Shown piece after piece: positions 1 through 9,799 of a stretch of 64,000 bases of DNA (within the stretch, counting starts at the first letter, position 1; every line of letters starts with the position of its first letter). The notes beneath the pieces are model-generated. The model worked only from the letters and a program-made list of their open reading frames with translations, did not search any database and was not told where the DNA came from. Origin of the DNA: Nocardia sp. CNY236 (GTDB lineage Bacteria; Actinomycetota; Actinomycetes; Mycobacteriales; Mycobacteriaceae); contig NZ_AXVD01000004.1 in assembly GCF_000482385.1 (NCBI RefSeq), forward strand, positions 62,001 through 126,000, read 5' to 3'. The position numbers and the translations under genes were made by a program.

Positions 1-36
1 TTGCAGGCCGTTGCCTCACCACTCGGCCACTCCACC
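1..36 (-). tRNA. tRNA-Cys(GCA), 5' part only
   Basis: Read on the reverse strand, these bases form the 5' half of a tRNA: acceptor strand GGTGGAG, the D-arm, and an anticodon stem that runs into GCA at the window edge. The matching 3' half lies outside the window. It is the first of a Cys-Gly pair on this strand, 47 bases downstream of tRNA-Gly, so the two may be co-transcribed. Confidence 0.85.
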
Positions 37-82
37 GCACAAAGTAGAACAGTGCAGGAAAGTTGCTCGGTCCTACCTCTCG

Positions 83-155
83 AGCGGATGACGGGATTCG
101 AACCCGCGACCCTCACCTTGGCAAGGTGATGCGCTACCAGCTGCGCTACATCCGC
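83..155 (-). tRNA. tRNA-Gly(GCC)
   Basis: This is a complete 73-base cloverleaf on the reverse strand. The acceptor stem GCGGATG pairs with CATCCGC and is followed by a T discriminator. The anticodon is GCC in a loop flanked by CACCTT and AAGGTG, and the T-arm has the usual GGTTCGAATCC. The CCA end is not encoded. It lies just upstream of tRNA-Cys on the same strand. Confidence 0.95.
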
Positions 156-583
156 ACTTTGCACTCCGGGGGCTCGTTTTCGGCCTCCGTGGTGCGAGAA
201 GAAACATTAGCCGACAGTTGGTGAAAGGTACAAATCCGCTGGTAGGAGGGCAGAACCCTGGGGTGATGCGGGGTGTGACGACAGGGGCGTCTGTGGTTGG
301 CGGGATTGCGACGCGGTTCTGGACTCCGGGGCCGGCTGCACGGGGGCGTCGGCTGTCGGCGCCACGAAGGGTGGTACCGGTCCCGGTGACATACGTATCC
401 ATCAATTGCGGACCATCGCCCTCGGACTTGTCTCATCGCCCTCGGACTTGTCTTACCAAGCCGTTCACCGTGCGTCACGTCGGCGAATAGCTCGTGTCCG
501 GCGTCGATTTGGCAGTCCGCCACCGTCGCATGCTACTGTTTCGTCTCGTCCGGAAGACGCGACCCGCTCCCGGACTTCGATGC
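156..583. other. Intergenic, divergent tRNA promoters, no gene seen
   Basis: This spacer separates the reverse-strand Gly/Cys tRNA genes from the forward tRNA-Val. Several short open frames exist, but none has a recognisable product, a ribosome site or consistent codon use. The only structure seen is a perfect 20-bp tandem duplication at 414-453. The spacer must hold the promoters of both tRNA units, but no clear -35/-10 pair could be picked out. Confidence 0.5.
414..453. repeat. Perfect 20-bp tandem duplication
   Basis: The 20-base unit at 414-433 (catcgccctcggacttgtct) is repeated exactly and without a gap at 434-453. It lies in non-coding DNA between divergent tRNA genes, about 130 bases upstream of tRNA-Val. 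It looks like a recent slippage duplication. Confidence 0.9.
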
Positions 584-655
584 GGTCTCATAGCTCAGCG
601 GGAGAGCGTCCGCCTCACACGCGGAAGGTCGCTGGTTCGATCCCAGCTGGGACCA
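584..655 (+). tRNA. tRNA-Val(CAC)
   Basis: This is a 72-base cloverleaf. The acceptor GGTC at 584-587 pairs with GACC at 651-654 and is followed by discriminator A. The anticodon CAC sits in a loop within CCGCCTCACACGCGG, and the T-loop is GGTTCGATCC. No CCA is encoded. A GC-rich hairpin with a T-tract begins 11 bases downstream. Confidence 0.95.
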
Positions 656-665
656 CTGTCAAAAT

Positions 666-702
666 GCCCACGACTAGGAGAATGCCCTGGTCGGGGGCTT
701 TT
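666..702 (+). terminator. Rho-independent terminator of tRNA-Val
   Basis: The sequence gcccacgactagg, then a seven-base loop, then cctggtcgggggc forms a 13-pair stem with one A-G mismatch and one G-T wobble. It is followed directly by ttttctt. The position, 11 bases after tRNA-Val, fits its terminator. Confidence 0.8.
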
Positions 703-1713
703 CTTGTTGTTGTGTCAATCGAGTTGCGAAAGCCACATCGGTATTTCACAGTGGCGTTCGACGACCGGCACCGAGGCCGCGAAGCACAGGTTCACCTGTG
801 TGGTGAGCGACAACCCGCGGCGATCCTCGGTAGACACATTCAGGATCCGGTACACGTCGACCACTGATCACGGCCGAATGGGCCGCCGCACGGGTGTGCG
901 CCGAGGTCGATCTGGGTGACGCTGGCCGATCGCCGCGCCCGAACATTTCCGCTGCGCCCCAGTGGTCAAAGCCGCAGTCACAACCGCCGCGCAGCAGCAG
1001 CGCCGGGCCAGCGACAGCCTATGCAGTCTGGCAAACTCCGCCGGCCTCGCCGACTGATCACTCGCTACAGCTCCTCGGCGATCACCCGTTGTCCACCGAC
1101 CGCAACGCCGGACTCTACGAGATCTCTTGCAGTTACCAACTTCGGGGCCGGCAGGCCGCACAGGCCCGCAGATTCCAGTGGAGTTGGCCACCAGGCGGCG
1201 GCCTCGACATTGATGTGTGACTGAAATCACAATTCAGTAGCACTTGCGTCAGTCGTGGCCGATAGCTTTCCGTTCGCTTTGTGATTCCTTTACTATCGAC
1301 CTGAACTGCGAACTTCGGCTCTGTGGACCAGAGGTTTCGGATACTCGGTTGGTGAAGGGTGTGGAACCAGTCGGTTCCGGGGTCCTGTGACGACCCGGGT
1401 GATCGAGTGGCAGTCAACAGAATCGGACAGCTCGACCGTCGTGAGTTACGGGTCCATCATGGCGCTCGGTCGAGAATCGTGTGTGGCGCAGCACGGCACG
1501 GGTGACACGCCGAGGACTCGGCATCTGAGTGCCGTAAGTTTTCTCAGGCTTTGCTAAGTCTTTACCAATACAGTCCCACTCGTTTACATCCCGGCCCGGT
1601 GTCGTGCCGGGACTGCTTCACCGCGAGACGCCGGTTCGCGGTCTTGTGCCCCTGCTGGACATGTTGATCGTCAACCGACCTCGGCGCTTCGGCCGAGTTG
1701 GCGAAGGAGAGTC
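703..1713. other. 1-kb intergenic region without a convincing gene
   Basis: No frame here gives a recognisable product. The one stretch with coding-like codon use is a 49-codon reverse frame at 715-864 (GTG start; reads VVDVYRILNV... and ends ...WLSQLD). It has no ribosome site and no family was recognised, so it may be a fragment of a lost gene beside the tRNA. Bases 1540-1580 are less GC-rich than the surroundings and may hold the promoter of the SulP-carbonic anhydrase gene, but no clear -10/-35 pair was identified. Confidence 0.4.
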
Positions 1714-3957
1714 ATGGCTATCGATCACGAAATAGCCCCACCACTGTCACCGCCCGCACCATCGGGTCCCGCCAGCGGCTCGGGGCGGCTGCCCGAGCGC
1801 GTCACGGAGATACTGCGTCATGATGTGCGGGCGTCGATCGTGGTTTTCCTTGTCGCCCTGCCGCTTTCGCTCGGTATCGCGGTCGCCTCGGGAGCTCCGG
1901 TCGCCGCGGGACTCATCGCTGCGGTGATCGGTGGAATCGTTGCCGGGCTGCTCGGTGGTTCGGTTCTGCAGGTGAGTGGCCCTGCAGCCGGTCTCACCGT
2001 CGTCGTCGCCGAGACGATCAATCAATTCGGCTGGCGAATGACGTGCTTCATCGTCTTCGCGGCTGGAGTGCTGCAGATCCTGTTCGGTCTGAGCCGGGTG
2101 GCCCGGGCCGCGCTCGCCGTGGCGCCGGTGGTGGTCCACGCGATGCTGGCCGGCATCGGTATCACCATCGCGCTGCAGCAGGTACATGTCTTGCTCGGCG
2201 GTTCGTCGCGCAGCTCGGCGTGGCAGAACATCGTCGGGTTGCCCGAGCAGCTGGCGACGCTGCAGGGGGGCGGCGCGTTCATCGGCATCGTCGTGATCAC
2301 CATCATGCTCGGCTGGCGCTATGTACCCGCCAGGATCCGCGCCGTACCGGGGCCGCTCGTGGCGGTAGTCGCCGGCACCCTGCTGTCGCTGGTATTGCCC
2401 GCCGAAGCCGAACGTATCGCGCTGAACGGTTCGTTGTTCGATGCGATGGCGCTGCCCGCTTTGCCCAGCGGTGATTGGGCGGCCGTGGCCTTCGCGGTCC
2501 TCACCATAGCGCTGATTGCCAGCGTGGAGAGTTTGTTGTCCGCAGTGGCCGTGGACAAGATGAGCTCGAGCCAGCGCACCAATTTCGACCGCGAGTTGAT
2601 CGGCCAGGGTTCGGCCAACGTACTTTCCGGTTTGGTCGGTGGCCTGCCGGTCACCGGCGTGATCGTGCGTAGTGCCACGAATGTGCAGGCGGGCGCGCGC
2701 AGCCGCGCCTCCGCGGCCTTGCACGGTGTCTGGCTATTGGTGTTCTCGGTGATGCTCGTTTCTGTGGTGGAGCAGATTCCGAAGGCAGCGTTGGCCGGTC
2801 TACTCATCGTGATCGGCATCCAGTTGGTCAAGTTGGCGCACATCAGGCTCGCCCGGCGCACCGGAGATCTGCTGGTGTATGCGGCCACCGTGCTCGGCGT
2901 AGTGTTCGCGAACCTACTCGAGGGAGTCCTCATCGGTCTGGGATTGGCCTTCGGTTTGCTGTTGTGGCGGGTGGTCCGGGTTGCCATCACCGCCGAACAG
3001 GTATCTGGCACACAGCGCTGGCTGGTGAGTATCGATGGTTCGGCCACCTTCCTCGCCTTGCCGAAGTTGTCGGCTCAATTGGCGAAGGTCCCTGCGGGAA
3101 CCGATGTCACGGTGGAGATGACTGTCGACTTCCTCGATCACGCCGCCTCCGAAGCTATTGTCGAGTTCGCGCGCCAGCACGAGGCCGGTGGTGGCCGCGT
3201 CGAGTTCGTGGAGATCGGCGGTGCCAGGATGGCGCACGCCACCGCGAAGCCGCCGGCGCGCAGCCTCGCCCGATCGGTCTGGGACGACATCCTCGGCCCG
3301 TGGCGTCCCGCGGCGAAGCACACCGACCCGGTGACTGCGGGTATCGCGGCCTACCACCGCAGTCATGCGCATGTCGTGCGGCCACACCTGGACGAACTGC
3401 GCCACGAGCAGGACCCGGATTCGTTCTTCCTGACGTGCTCCGATTCTCGGATCGTGCCGAACATCATCACCAACAGTGGACCGGGTGACCTGTTCACCGT
3501 GCGCAATGTCGGCAATCTGGCGCCGACCACCGGTGATGCGTCGGTCGAGGCAGCACTACTGTTTGCGCTCGAGAAGCTGAACGTTCGCTCGGTCGTCGTC
3601 TGCGGGCATTCGTCGTGTGGCGCGATGGCGGCCCTGTCCTGCGAGGATGGAGTACCCGGTATGGACGCGTGGTTGTCGCACGCCCGGCCGAGTGTGGAGT
3701 CGTTTCGTGCCGGGCACCCGGTAGCCGTCGCTGCCCGCGAGGCCGGCTTCGGCGCGGTCGACCAGCTCGCCATGGTGAATGTCGCGGTGCAATTGGAGAC
3801 GCTGCAGCGTCATCCGGCAGTGCTCCAGGCGATCACCGATCGCGGTGTCACCGTATCGGGATTGTTCTTCGATATCGCGAGTGCGCGAGTGGTCGAGGTG
3901 ACTGTGAACGGGTTGGCGCGCATCGAGGACGCCGGTCACCACGCTGCCCCGGTATAG
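1714..3957 (+). CDS. SulP-family anion transporter fused to beta-carbonic anhydrase
   Basis: The 747-residue inner-membrane protein joins a transporter to an enzyme. Residues 35-425 hold about ten to twelve hydrophobic helices of the SulP family. Residues 435-500 resemble a STAS domain, and the rest is a beta-class carbonic anhydrase. The zinc ligands are intact: C575 in CSDSR with D577 and R579, and H632/C635 in CGHSSCG. The same fusion occurs in mycobacteria (Rv3273 type). The likely role is uptake of bicarbonate or sulfate coupled to CO2/bicarbonate interconversion; the substrate cannot be read from sequence. The ATG at 1714 follows GGAGAG. The gene stands alone and ends before a strong hairpin. 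Confidence 0.9.
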   Translation: MAIDHEIAPPLSPPAPSGPASGSGRLPERVTEILRHDVRASIVVFLVALPLSLGIAVASGAPVAAGLIAAVIGGIVAGLLGGSVLQVSGPAAGLTVVVAETINQFGWRMTCFIVFAAGVLQILFGLSRVARAALAVAPVVVHAMLAGIGITIALQQVHVLLGGSSRSSAWQNIVGLPEQLATLQGGGAFIGIVVITIMLGWRYVPARIRAVPGPLVAVVAGTLLSLVLPAEAERIALNGSLFDAMALPALPSGDWAAVAFAVLTIALIASVESLLSAVAVDKMSSSQRTNFDRELIGQGSANVLSGLVGGLPVTGVIVRSATNVQAGARSRASAALHGVWLLVFSVMLVSVVEQIPKAALAGLLIVIGIQLVKLAHIRLARRTGDLLVYAATVLGVVFANLLEGVLIGLGLAFGLLLWRVVRVAITAEQVSGTQRWLVSIDGSATFLALPKLSAQLAKVPAGTDVTVEMTVDFLDHAASEAIVEFARQHEAGGGRVEFVEIGGARMAHATAKPPARSLARSVWDDILGPWRPAAKHTDPVTAGIAAYHRSHAHVVRPHLDELRHEQDPDSFFLTCSDSRIVPNIITNSGPGDLFTVRNVGNLAPTTGDASVEAALLFALEKLNVRSVVVCGHSSCGAMAALSCEDGVPGMDAWLSHARPSVESFRAGHPVAVAAREAGFGAVDQLAMVNVAVQLETLQRHPAVLQAITDRGVTVSGLFFDIASARVVEVTVNGLARIEDAGHHAAPV

Positions 3958-3969
3958 GCGGTAGCCGCT

Positions 3970-4008
3970 GCGACGGTCGGTCCGGTCGATGACCGGACCG
4001 ACCGTCGC
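3970..4008 (+). terminator. Perfect 18-bp hairpin after the SulP-CA gene
   Basis: Bases 3970-3987 and 3991-4008 are exact inverse complements separated by the three-base loop gat. There is no T-tract after it, as is common for actinobacterial intrinsic terminators. It starts 12 bases after the SulP-CA stop codon and 230 bases before thrS. The likely role is termination; an attenuation role for thrS is less likely. Confidence 0.75.
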
Positions 4009-4239
4009 GAGCTGTTGCGTCATGTTGGGCCGAGGTTTGCCAAGGGATGCGGTCGCGTCCGGCGGGGGAGAGTCGGGCTTCGCGGTTCGGATGATCGGTT
4101 GTGTGCGGCATACCGACGGTGGTCCATCGGCACACTGGTCACAGGGGCCGATAGCATGGTCGCGCCGGGGCGACTACGCCGTCGGCGCCCGATCCAGCGG
4201 GAATCCGCCCGCACGCAGGATGCCAAGGAGAACACAGCC

Positions 4240-6303
4240 GTGACCACCTCAGCCCGCATCAGTCCCGTCGCTCTCGTTCGGGTGCCGGCCGGGACGACGG
4301 CGGGCACCGCGGTGCGCGAAGCGGGGCTGCCGGTGAAGGGTCCGGACACCATCGTCGTCGTGCGAGTGGCGGGCGAGCTGAAGGACTTGTCCTGGACCCC
4401 GGATACCGACATCGACGTCGAGCCGGTGGCGGCGAATACGACCGACGGGCGCAACGTCATCCGACACTCCACCGCGCACGTGCTGGCTCAAGCCGTGCAG
4501 CGCGAGTTTCCGGAGGCACGGCTGGGTATCGGCCCTTACATCGAGAACGGCTTCTACTACGACTTCCAGGTCGACAGGCCGTTCACCCCGGACGATCTCG
4601 CGAGGCTGGAATCCCGGATGAAGAAGATCGTCAAGGGCGCGCAGCGGTTCTCCCGCCGACCGGTCGATGTCGACGACGCCAGGGTCGAGTTGGCCAAGGA
4701 ACCGTTCAAGCTCGAGCTGATCAGTGACAAATCCGGTGTGGACGATCCCGAGGTCATGGAGGTCGGCGGCGCCGAGCTGACCATCTACGACAACCTGGAC
4801 CCGCGCACCGGTGAAAAGGTCTGGAGCGACCTGTGCCGTGGTCCGCATGTGCCGACCACCAAATTCATCCCGGCCTTCACACTGACCCGCAGTTCGGCCG
4901 CCTACTGGCGGGGTGACCAAAGCCGCGAGGATCTACAGCGCATCTACGGCACCGCATGGGAATCGCAGCAGGCGCTCGACGAGCACCTTCACCTGCTCGC
5001 CGAAGCCGAGCGCCGCGATCATCGCAAGCTCGGCGCCGAGCTCGATCTGTTCAGCTTTCCCGACGAACTGGGTTCGGGTCTACCGGTGTTCCACCCCAAG
5101 GGCGGCATCATCCGCAAAGAGCTCGAGGAGTATTCACGCCGCAGGCACGTCGAGGCCGGTTACGAGTTCGTCAACACCCCGCACATCACCAAGGGGGCGC
5201 TGTTCGAGCTGTCCGGTCACTTGGACTGGTACCGAGACGGCATGTTTCCCGCGATGCACCTGGACGCCGAGTACGACGAGGACGGCGCCGTTCGAAAGCC
5301 CGGCCAGGACTACTACGTCAAACCGATGAACTGCCCGATGCACAACCTGATCTTCCGTGCGCGCGGCAGGTCGTATCGGGAGCTCCCGCTGCGGCTGTTC
5401 GAGTTCGGCTCGGTCTATCGCTATGAGAAATCGGGTGTGGTGCACGGCCTGACTCGGGTGCGCGGCATGACTCAGGATGACGCGCACATCTACTGCACCA
5501 AGGAGCAGATGCACGACGAGCTGACCGATACGTTGCGGTTCGTGCTGGATCTGCTGGCAGACTATGGCCTCGACGATTTCTATCTCGAACTGTCGACCAA
5601 GGACCCGAAGAAGTTCGTGGGTTCCGAGGAGATCTGGGCCGAGGCCACCGAGACCTTGTCCACCGTGGCCGCGGCTTCGGGTCTGGACTTGGTGCCCGAT
5701 CCAGGCGGCGCGGCGTTCTACGGCCCGAAGATTTCGGTGCAGGCCAGGGACGCACTGGGGCGCACCTGGCAGATGTCGACGATCCAGCTGGACTTCAATC
5801 TGCCGGAGCGATTCGACCTGGAATACACTGCGTCCGACGGCAGCAAACAGCGACCGGTGATGATCCATCGCGCGCTGTTCGGCTCGATCGAACGGTTCTT
5901 CGGTGTGCTCACCGAGCACTACGCCGGAGCCTTCCCGGCGTGGCTCTCGCCGGTGCAGGTGGTGGGCATACCGGTCGCGGAGAGCTTTGTCCCACATCTG
6001 GAGCGGGTGATCGAGCGGCTGCGGAACCAGGGCATTCGCGCCCACGTGGACCACAGTGACGACCGCATGCAGAAGAAGATTTTCGGCAATACCGCGCAGA
6101 AAGTACCGTTCATGGTGCTCGCGGGTCAGCGAGATGTGGACGCCGATGCGGTGAGTTTCCGATTCCGCGATGGCACGCAACGCAATGGCGTCCCGATCGA
6201 TGACGCAGTGGCCGCGGTGGTCGAGTGGATCGCGGGCCGGGAGAACGCATCGCCGACGGCCGATAGTTTTCACATTCGAGCAGCGAACAAGGGTGGGGCA
6301 TGA
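4240..6303 (+). CDS. thrS: Threonyl-tRNA synthetase
   Basis: This 687-residue class II synthetase charges tRNA-Thr in the cytoplasm. In order it has an N-terminal TGS domain (about 1-75), the second additional (editing-type) domain with the HxxxH of HSTAHV and the C/H pair of CRGPH, the catalytic core, and a C-terminal anticodon-binding domain (from about 570). The active-site zinc ligands are C365 (NCPMH), H416 (DDAHIYC) and H543 (MIHRAL). GTG at 4240 was chosen because AAGGAG lies nine bases upstream and the protein then begins like other ThrRS; the frame stays open upstream to 4015. Its stop overlaps the next start (ATGA), so it heads the pgsA-pimA operon, as in M. tuberculosis. No T-box was seen in the 230-base leader. 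Confidence 0.97.
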   Translation: MTTSARISPVALVRVPAGTTAGTAVREAGLPVKGPDTIVVVRVAGELKDLSWTPDTDIDVEPVAANTTDGRNVIRHSTAHVLAQAVQREFPEARLGIGPYIENGFYYDFQVDRPFTPDDLARLESRMKKIVKGAQRFSRRPVDVDDARVELAKEPFKLELISDKSGVDDPEVMEVGGAELTIYDNLDPRTGEKVWSDLCRGPHVPTTKFIPAFTLTRSSAAYWRGDQSREDLQRIYGTAWESQQALDEHLHLLAEAERRDHRKLGAELDLFSFPDELGSGLPVFHPKGGIIRKELEEYSRRRHVEAGYEFVNTPHITKGALFELSGHLDWYRDGMFPAMHLDAEYDEDGAVRKPGQDYYVKPMNCPMHNLIFRARGRSYRELPLRLFEFGSVYRYEKSGVVHGLTRVRGMTQDDAHIYCTKEQMHDELTDTLRFVLDLLADYGLDDFYLELSTKDPKKFVGSEEIWAEATETLSTVAAASGLDLVPDPGGAAFYGPKISVQARDALGRTWQMSTIQLDFNLPERFDLEYTASDGSKQRPVMIHRALFGSIERFFGVLTEHYAGAFPAWLSPVQVVGIPVAESFVPHLERVIERLRNQGIRAHVDHSDDRMQKKIFGNTAQKVPFMVLAGQRDVDADAVSFRFRDGTQRNGVPIDDAVAAVVEWIAGRENASPTADSFHIRAANKGGA

Positions 6304-6902
6304 CCGAGAGCATGGTGCCGGAGGGGCTCGCGGATTTGGACGACGAGAGCGCGACCCCGGCCGAGCCGGGCAGCATCGTGGACAGCGGGGCCGGCGAGCC
6401 GGATCATCTTCTACGATTGTGGACGCCGTACCGGATGTCCTATATCGCGGAGGCGGCCACGGGTCCCAAAGTGTCGACCGGACATCCCTTCACCGATATT
6501 CCCACGATGTCGGACGAGGACGGTTTGATCGTCGCCCGAGGCGAATTGGTGTACGCAGTGCTCAATTTGTACCCGTACAACCCTGGGCACATGATGGTGG
6601 TGCCCTATCGCAAGGTGGCCGACTTGGAGGATCTCACCGAAGCCGAGAGCGCCGAACTGATGGCCTTCACCCAGCAGGCGATTCGGGTCATGAAGAAGGT
6701 ATCCCGGCCACACGGCTTCAATGTCGGGCTGAATCTCGGCGGGGTGGCCGGTGGTTCGCTGGCCGATCACCTGCATCAGCACATCGTGCCGCGGTGGGGT
6801 GGTGACGCGAACTTCATCACCGTCATCGGAGGAGCAAAGGTGATGCCGCAACTGCTGCGGGACACCCGGGCGTTGTTGTCGGCGGCCTGGAAGGAGGCGT
6901 AG
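6300..6902 (+). CDS. HIT-domain protein, probable Ap4A phosphorylase
   Basis: The 200-residue protein carries the histidine triad at H157-x-H159-x-H161 (HLHQH), preceded by the glycine-rich [12 protein letters not shown]. It matches the mycobacterial Rv2613c protein by sequence and position; that protein is a diadenosine-tetraphosphate phosphorylase. Such enzymes split Ap4A, a by-product of aminoacyl-tRNA synthetases, which suits its translational coupling to thrS (ATGA overlap). The first 30 residues are acidic and poorly conserved in appearance. The next gene starts 24 bases later. Confidence 0.88.
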   Translation: MTESMVPEGLADLDDESATPAEPGSIVDSGAGEPDHLLRLWTPYRMSYIAEAATGPKVSTGHPFTDIPTMSDEDGLIVARGELVYAVLNLYPYNPGHMMVVPYRKVADLEDLTEAESAELMAFTQQAIRVMKKVSRPHGFNVGLNLGGVAGGSLADHLHQHIVPRWGGDANFITVIGGAKVMPQLLRDTRALLSAAWKEA

Positions 6903-6925
6903 ATGAGCGACCGGGCGGATCGATC

Positions 6926-7621
6926 GTGCTGAGCTTCTTCGGGCGTGAGGCATTCGCCAAGGCGACTGCGCCGATGGGTCGAACGCTGGTGAGCACGGGA
7001 CTCACCCCGGATGCCATGACGCTGATCGGGACCACTGCGTCGATCGGCGCGGCAGTCACATTGTTCCCGACCGGGCACCTGTTCTGGGGAACCATGGTGA
7101 TCTGGTTGTTCGTCATGTTCGACATGCTCGACGGGGCGATGGCTCGAGCGCGCGGTGGCGGCACGAAATACGGGGCGGTGCTGGACGCTACATGCGACCG
7201 GCTCGCCGACGGAGCCATTTTCGCCGGACTGGCCTGGTGGGCGGTCTACCAGGAACAGTCCAAGGCGCTATTCGTGGCGACGCTCATCGTTCTGGTGACC
7301 TCACAGGTCATCTCTTATGCAAAGGCGCGAGCCGAGGCCAGTGGGCTGTCCGCGGACGGCGGACTCATCGAGCGGCCGGACCGACTGATCATCGTGCTGG
7401 TCGGTGCGGGACTCACCGGTGTCGGTGGGTACTGGGAAATCGAGTGGCTCACCTACGCCGTGCACGTGGCCATGTGGGTGCTCGCCGTGCTCAGCATCGT
7501 CACTGTCGTGCAAAGGGTGTTGGCAGTGCGCAATTCGCCAGGGGCGCGCGCTGTGATCCCGGCCGACCGGTCGCATGATTCGAGTGCCGGGACCGCCGGT
7601 CCCACAGGGCGTCCGTCGTGA
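6926..7621 (+). CDS. pgsA: Phosphatidylinositol phosphate synthase (CDP-alcohol phosphotransferase)
   Basis: The 231-residue membrane enzyme joins CDP-diacylglycerol and inositol 1-phosphate to make phosphatidylinositol phosphate, the first step to PI, PIMs and lipoarabinomannan. The CDP-alcohol phosphotransferase signature is intact: D66, D69, G70, A73, G83, D87 and D91 within DMLDGAMARA...GAVLDATCD. About five to six membrane helices follow. GTG at 6926 gives the same N-terminus as mycobacterial PgsA1; an upstream ATG at 6903 runs into a stop. The C-terminal 30 residues are Ser/Pro-rich. It lies between the HIT gene and the PIM acyltransferase, as in Mycobacterium. Confidence 0.95.
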   Translation: MLSFFGREAFAKATAPMGRTLVSTGLTPDAMTLIGTTASIGAAVTLFPTGHLFWGTMVIWLFVMFDMLDGAMARARGGGTKYGAVLDATCDRLADGAIFAGLAWWAVYQEQSKALFVATLIVLVTSQVISYAKARAEASGLSADGGLIERPDRLIIVLVGAGLTGVGGYWEIEWLTYAVHVAMWVLAVLSIVTVVQRVLAVRNSPGARAVIPADRSHDSSAGTAGPTGRPS

Positions 7622-7709
7622 CCCGCTTCGGCGTCAAAGGCCCGTTCGTCGACAATGGCGCCTGGACAGCAGTCCTCGGGTCCGACCCAGGATCAGCGAA
7701 GATCTGACT

Positions 7710-8678
7710 ATGAGTATCAGGGAGAATCTCGGCGCCGCTGGGTACGCCGCGGGGTGGCGGTTGGCCCGCGCGCTGCCCGAATCCACCGCTCGGCGGATGT
7801 TCGCATGGGGTGGTGACCGCGTCGCGCGGCGCGCCAACCGGGAGTTCCGTGCCGGTGGCGCACCGAACCAACTCCGGCGCAATCTCGCTCGCGTACTCGG
7901 TGTCGTGCCCACGGATGTGCCCGACGAGTTGATCTGCGCCAGTATGCGGTCGTATGCCCGGTATTGGCGCGAGGCGTTCCGGCTACCCACGATGGACCAT
8001 GCCGAGATCGACTTCTGGGTCGACGGGTTGCCGTTCGTAAATGCCGCGCTGGCCGAGGATCGGGGCGTGATCTTCGTGCTGCCGCACTCCGGAAACTGGG
8101 ACATTGCCGGTGTCTGGCTGGTGCAGCACTATGGGAATTTCACCACGGTGATGGAGCGGTTACGGCCGGAATCGCTGTTCGAGCGGTTCGTCGCCTACCG
8201 GGAGAGCCTGGGCTTCGAGGTGTTCGCGCTGACCGGCGGTGAACAGCCGCCTTTCGGGCAGTTGGCGGCACGGCTGCGGGAGAACAAGGTCGTATGTTTG
8301 ATGGGGGAGCGCGACCTGACCGGAAAAGGCGTTCCGGTCGAGTTCTTCGGGGAGCGCACCTGGATGCCTGCGGGTGCGGCGAAGCTGGCCATCGAAACCG
8401 GTGCGGCGCTGATGCCGGTACATGCGTGGTTCGAGGTGGATGCCGATGGGCGCGAAGATTGGGGGCTGCGGACCGAAGCGCCGCTGGATGTATCCGATGG
8501 AGTGGCTGCCGTCACGCAGCGATTGGCGGATCGATTTGCCGCGAATATCGCCGACCATCCCGCGGATTGGCACATGATGCAACCACTGTGGGAGGACGAC
8601 CTCTCGCCTCGGCGGCGCGCCCTGATCGCCGGGGCGCAAGCCGAAATTCGGTCCGACGGGAGGGATGCCGCGCCATGA
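7710..8678 (+). CDS. patA: Phosphatidylinositol mannoside acyltransferase (PatA-like)
   Basis: The 322-residue protein belongs to the LpxL/HtrB lysophospholipid acyltransferase family. The catalytic HX4D is H126-SGNW-D131 in VLPHSGNWDIAG. In mycobacteria the protein at this position (Rv2611c) adds an acyl chain to the mannose of PIM1/PIM2 on the cytoplasmic membrane face. ATG 7710 starts a protein aligned with that family; no strong ribosome site is visible, and an 88-base gap follows pgsA, so a start further upstream is possible. The stop overlaps the pimA start (ATGA). Confidence 0.9.
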   Translation: MSIRENLGAAGYAAGWRLARALPESTARRMFAWGGDRVARRANREFRAGGAPNQLRRNLARVLGVVPTDVPDELICASMRSYARYWREAFRLPTMDHAEIDFWVDGLPFVNAALAEDRGVIFVLPHSGNWDIAGVWLVQHYGNFTTVMERLRPESLFERFVAYRESLGFEVFALTGGEQPPFGQLAARLRENKVVCLMGERDLTGKGVPVEFFGERTWMPAGAAKLAIETGAALMPVHAWFEVDADGREDWGLRTEAPLDVSDGVAAVTQRLADRFAANIADHPADWHMMQPLWEDDLSPRRRALIAGAQAEIRSDGRDAAP

Positions 8679-9799
8679 AGATCGGCATGGTCTGTCCCTA
8701 TTCGTTCGACGTCCCTGGTGGGGTGCAGGCGCATGTGGTCGAGTTGGCGCGGGTGTTCATCGAACGCGGTCACAAGGTGAGTGTGCTCGCGCCCGCGTCG
8801 GAGGACACCCCGTTGCCGGACTTCGTCGAGTCGGCCGGACGAGCAGTCGCGATCCCCTACAACGGATCCGTGGCTCGGTTGTCCTTCGGGCCGATGGCCT
8901 ATGCCAGAATTCGCCGGTGGATCGACGGCAACGACTTCGACGTACTGCACATTCACGAGCCGAACGCACCGAGTCTGTCCATGCTGGCGTTGAAGATTGC
9001 CGAGGGACCGATCGTTGCGACATTCCATACCTCGACGACGAAGTCGTTGGTGCTGAGCACTTTCCAGGGGGTCCTGCGGCCGTATCACGAGAAGATCTCC
9101 GGTCGTATCGCGGTGTCGGATCTTGCGCGACGGTGGCAGGTGGAGGCATTGGGCTCGGACGCGGTAGAGATTCCCAATGGCGTCGATGTTCCGGCGTTCG
9201 GCAGGGCGTCGATGTTGTCGGGCTACCCACGCCCGGGTGGGACGGTGTTGTTCGTCGGTCGCTACGACGAACCACGCAAGGGAATCCACGTGTTGCTCGG
9301 AGCATTGCCGGATCTGGTGCGCAGTCATCCGGACGTCGAGATCCTCGTCGTGGGTCGCGGGGACGAGGATCGGTTGCGCCGTCAGGCAGGCGCGCTGGCA
9401 GGGAGGTTGCGCTTTCTCGGTCAGGTGTCCGATGCGCAGAAGGCTTCGGCGATGCGCAGCGCGGATGTCTACGTCGCACCCAACCTGGGTGGGGAGAGTT
9501 TCGGGATCATCCTGATCGAGGCGATGGCGGCGGGAACCGCTGTGGTCGCTAGTGAATTGGACGCTTTCCGGCGAGTGTTGCGTGACGGCAAGGCGGGTAT
9601 GCTCGTTCCGGTCGGCGATTCCACCGGACTGGCCCGTGCCTTACACACCGTACTCGCCGACAACACACACAGAGAAGCGTTGGTAGAGGTGGCAAGTCAG
9701 ATCGTCGGCGAATACGACTGGCCGGTCGTGGCCGAACAGATCCTGCGCGTCTACGAGACGGTGACCATAGGCGATGCGCGGGTGCGGGCGCTCGGATGA
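8675..9799 (+). CDS. pimA: Phosphatidyl-myo-inositol alpha-mannosyltransferase PimA
   Basis: The 374-residue GT4, GT-B fold glycosyltransferase moves mannose from GDP-mannose to the 2-position of PI at the inner membrane face. It begins MKIGMVCPYSFDVPGGVQ, the GGVQ loop typical of PimA. The C-terminal nucleotide-binding half has the E-x7-E-type signature in GESFGIILIEAMAAG near residue 275. ATG 8675 overlaps the acyltransferase stop, and its own stop overlaps the Nudix gene, so all three are translationally coupled. Confidence 0.96.
   Translation: MKIGMVCPYSFDVPGGVQAHVVELARVFIERGHKVSVLAPASEDTPLPDFVESAGRAVAIPYNGSVARLSFGPMAYARIRRWIDGNDFDVLHIHEPNAPSLSMLALKIAEGPIVATFHTSTTKSLVLSTFQGVLRPYHEKISGRIAVSDLARRWQVEALGSDAVEIPNGVDVPAFGRASMLSGYPRPGGTVLFVGRYDEPRKGIHVLLGALPDLVRSHPDVEILVVGRGDEDRLRRQAGALAGRLRFLGQVSDAQKASAMRSADVYVAPNLGGESFGIILIEAMAAGTAVVASELDAFRRVLRDGKAGMLVPVGDSTGLARALHTVLADNTHREALVEVASQIVGEYDWPVVAEQILRVYETVTIGDARVRALG

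Noticed and set aside
584..655. tRNA-Val as an attachment site of an integrated element
   Set aside because: No second copy of the tRNA 3' end and no integrase occur within the window.
4009..4239. T-box leader upstream of thrS
   Set aside because: No T-box consensus or specifier stem-loop could be found; the only strong hairpin is tied to the upstream gene's end.
5134..6273. 379-codon reverse open frame antisense to thrS
   Set aside because: It is a shadow of the thrS codon bias; the product (His/Arg/Gln-rich) has no family pattern, and thrS is unmistakable.
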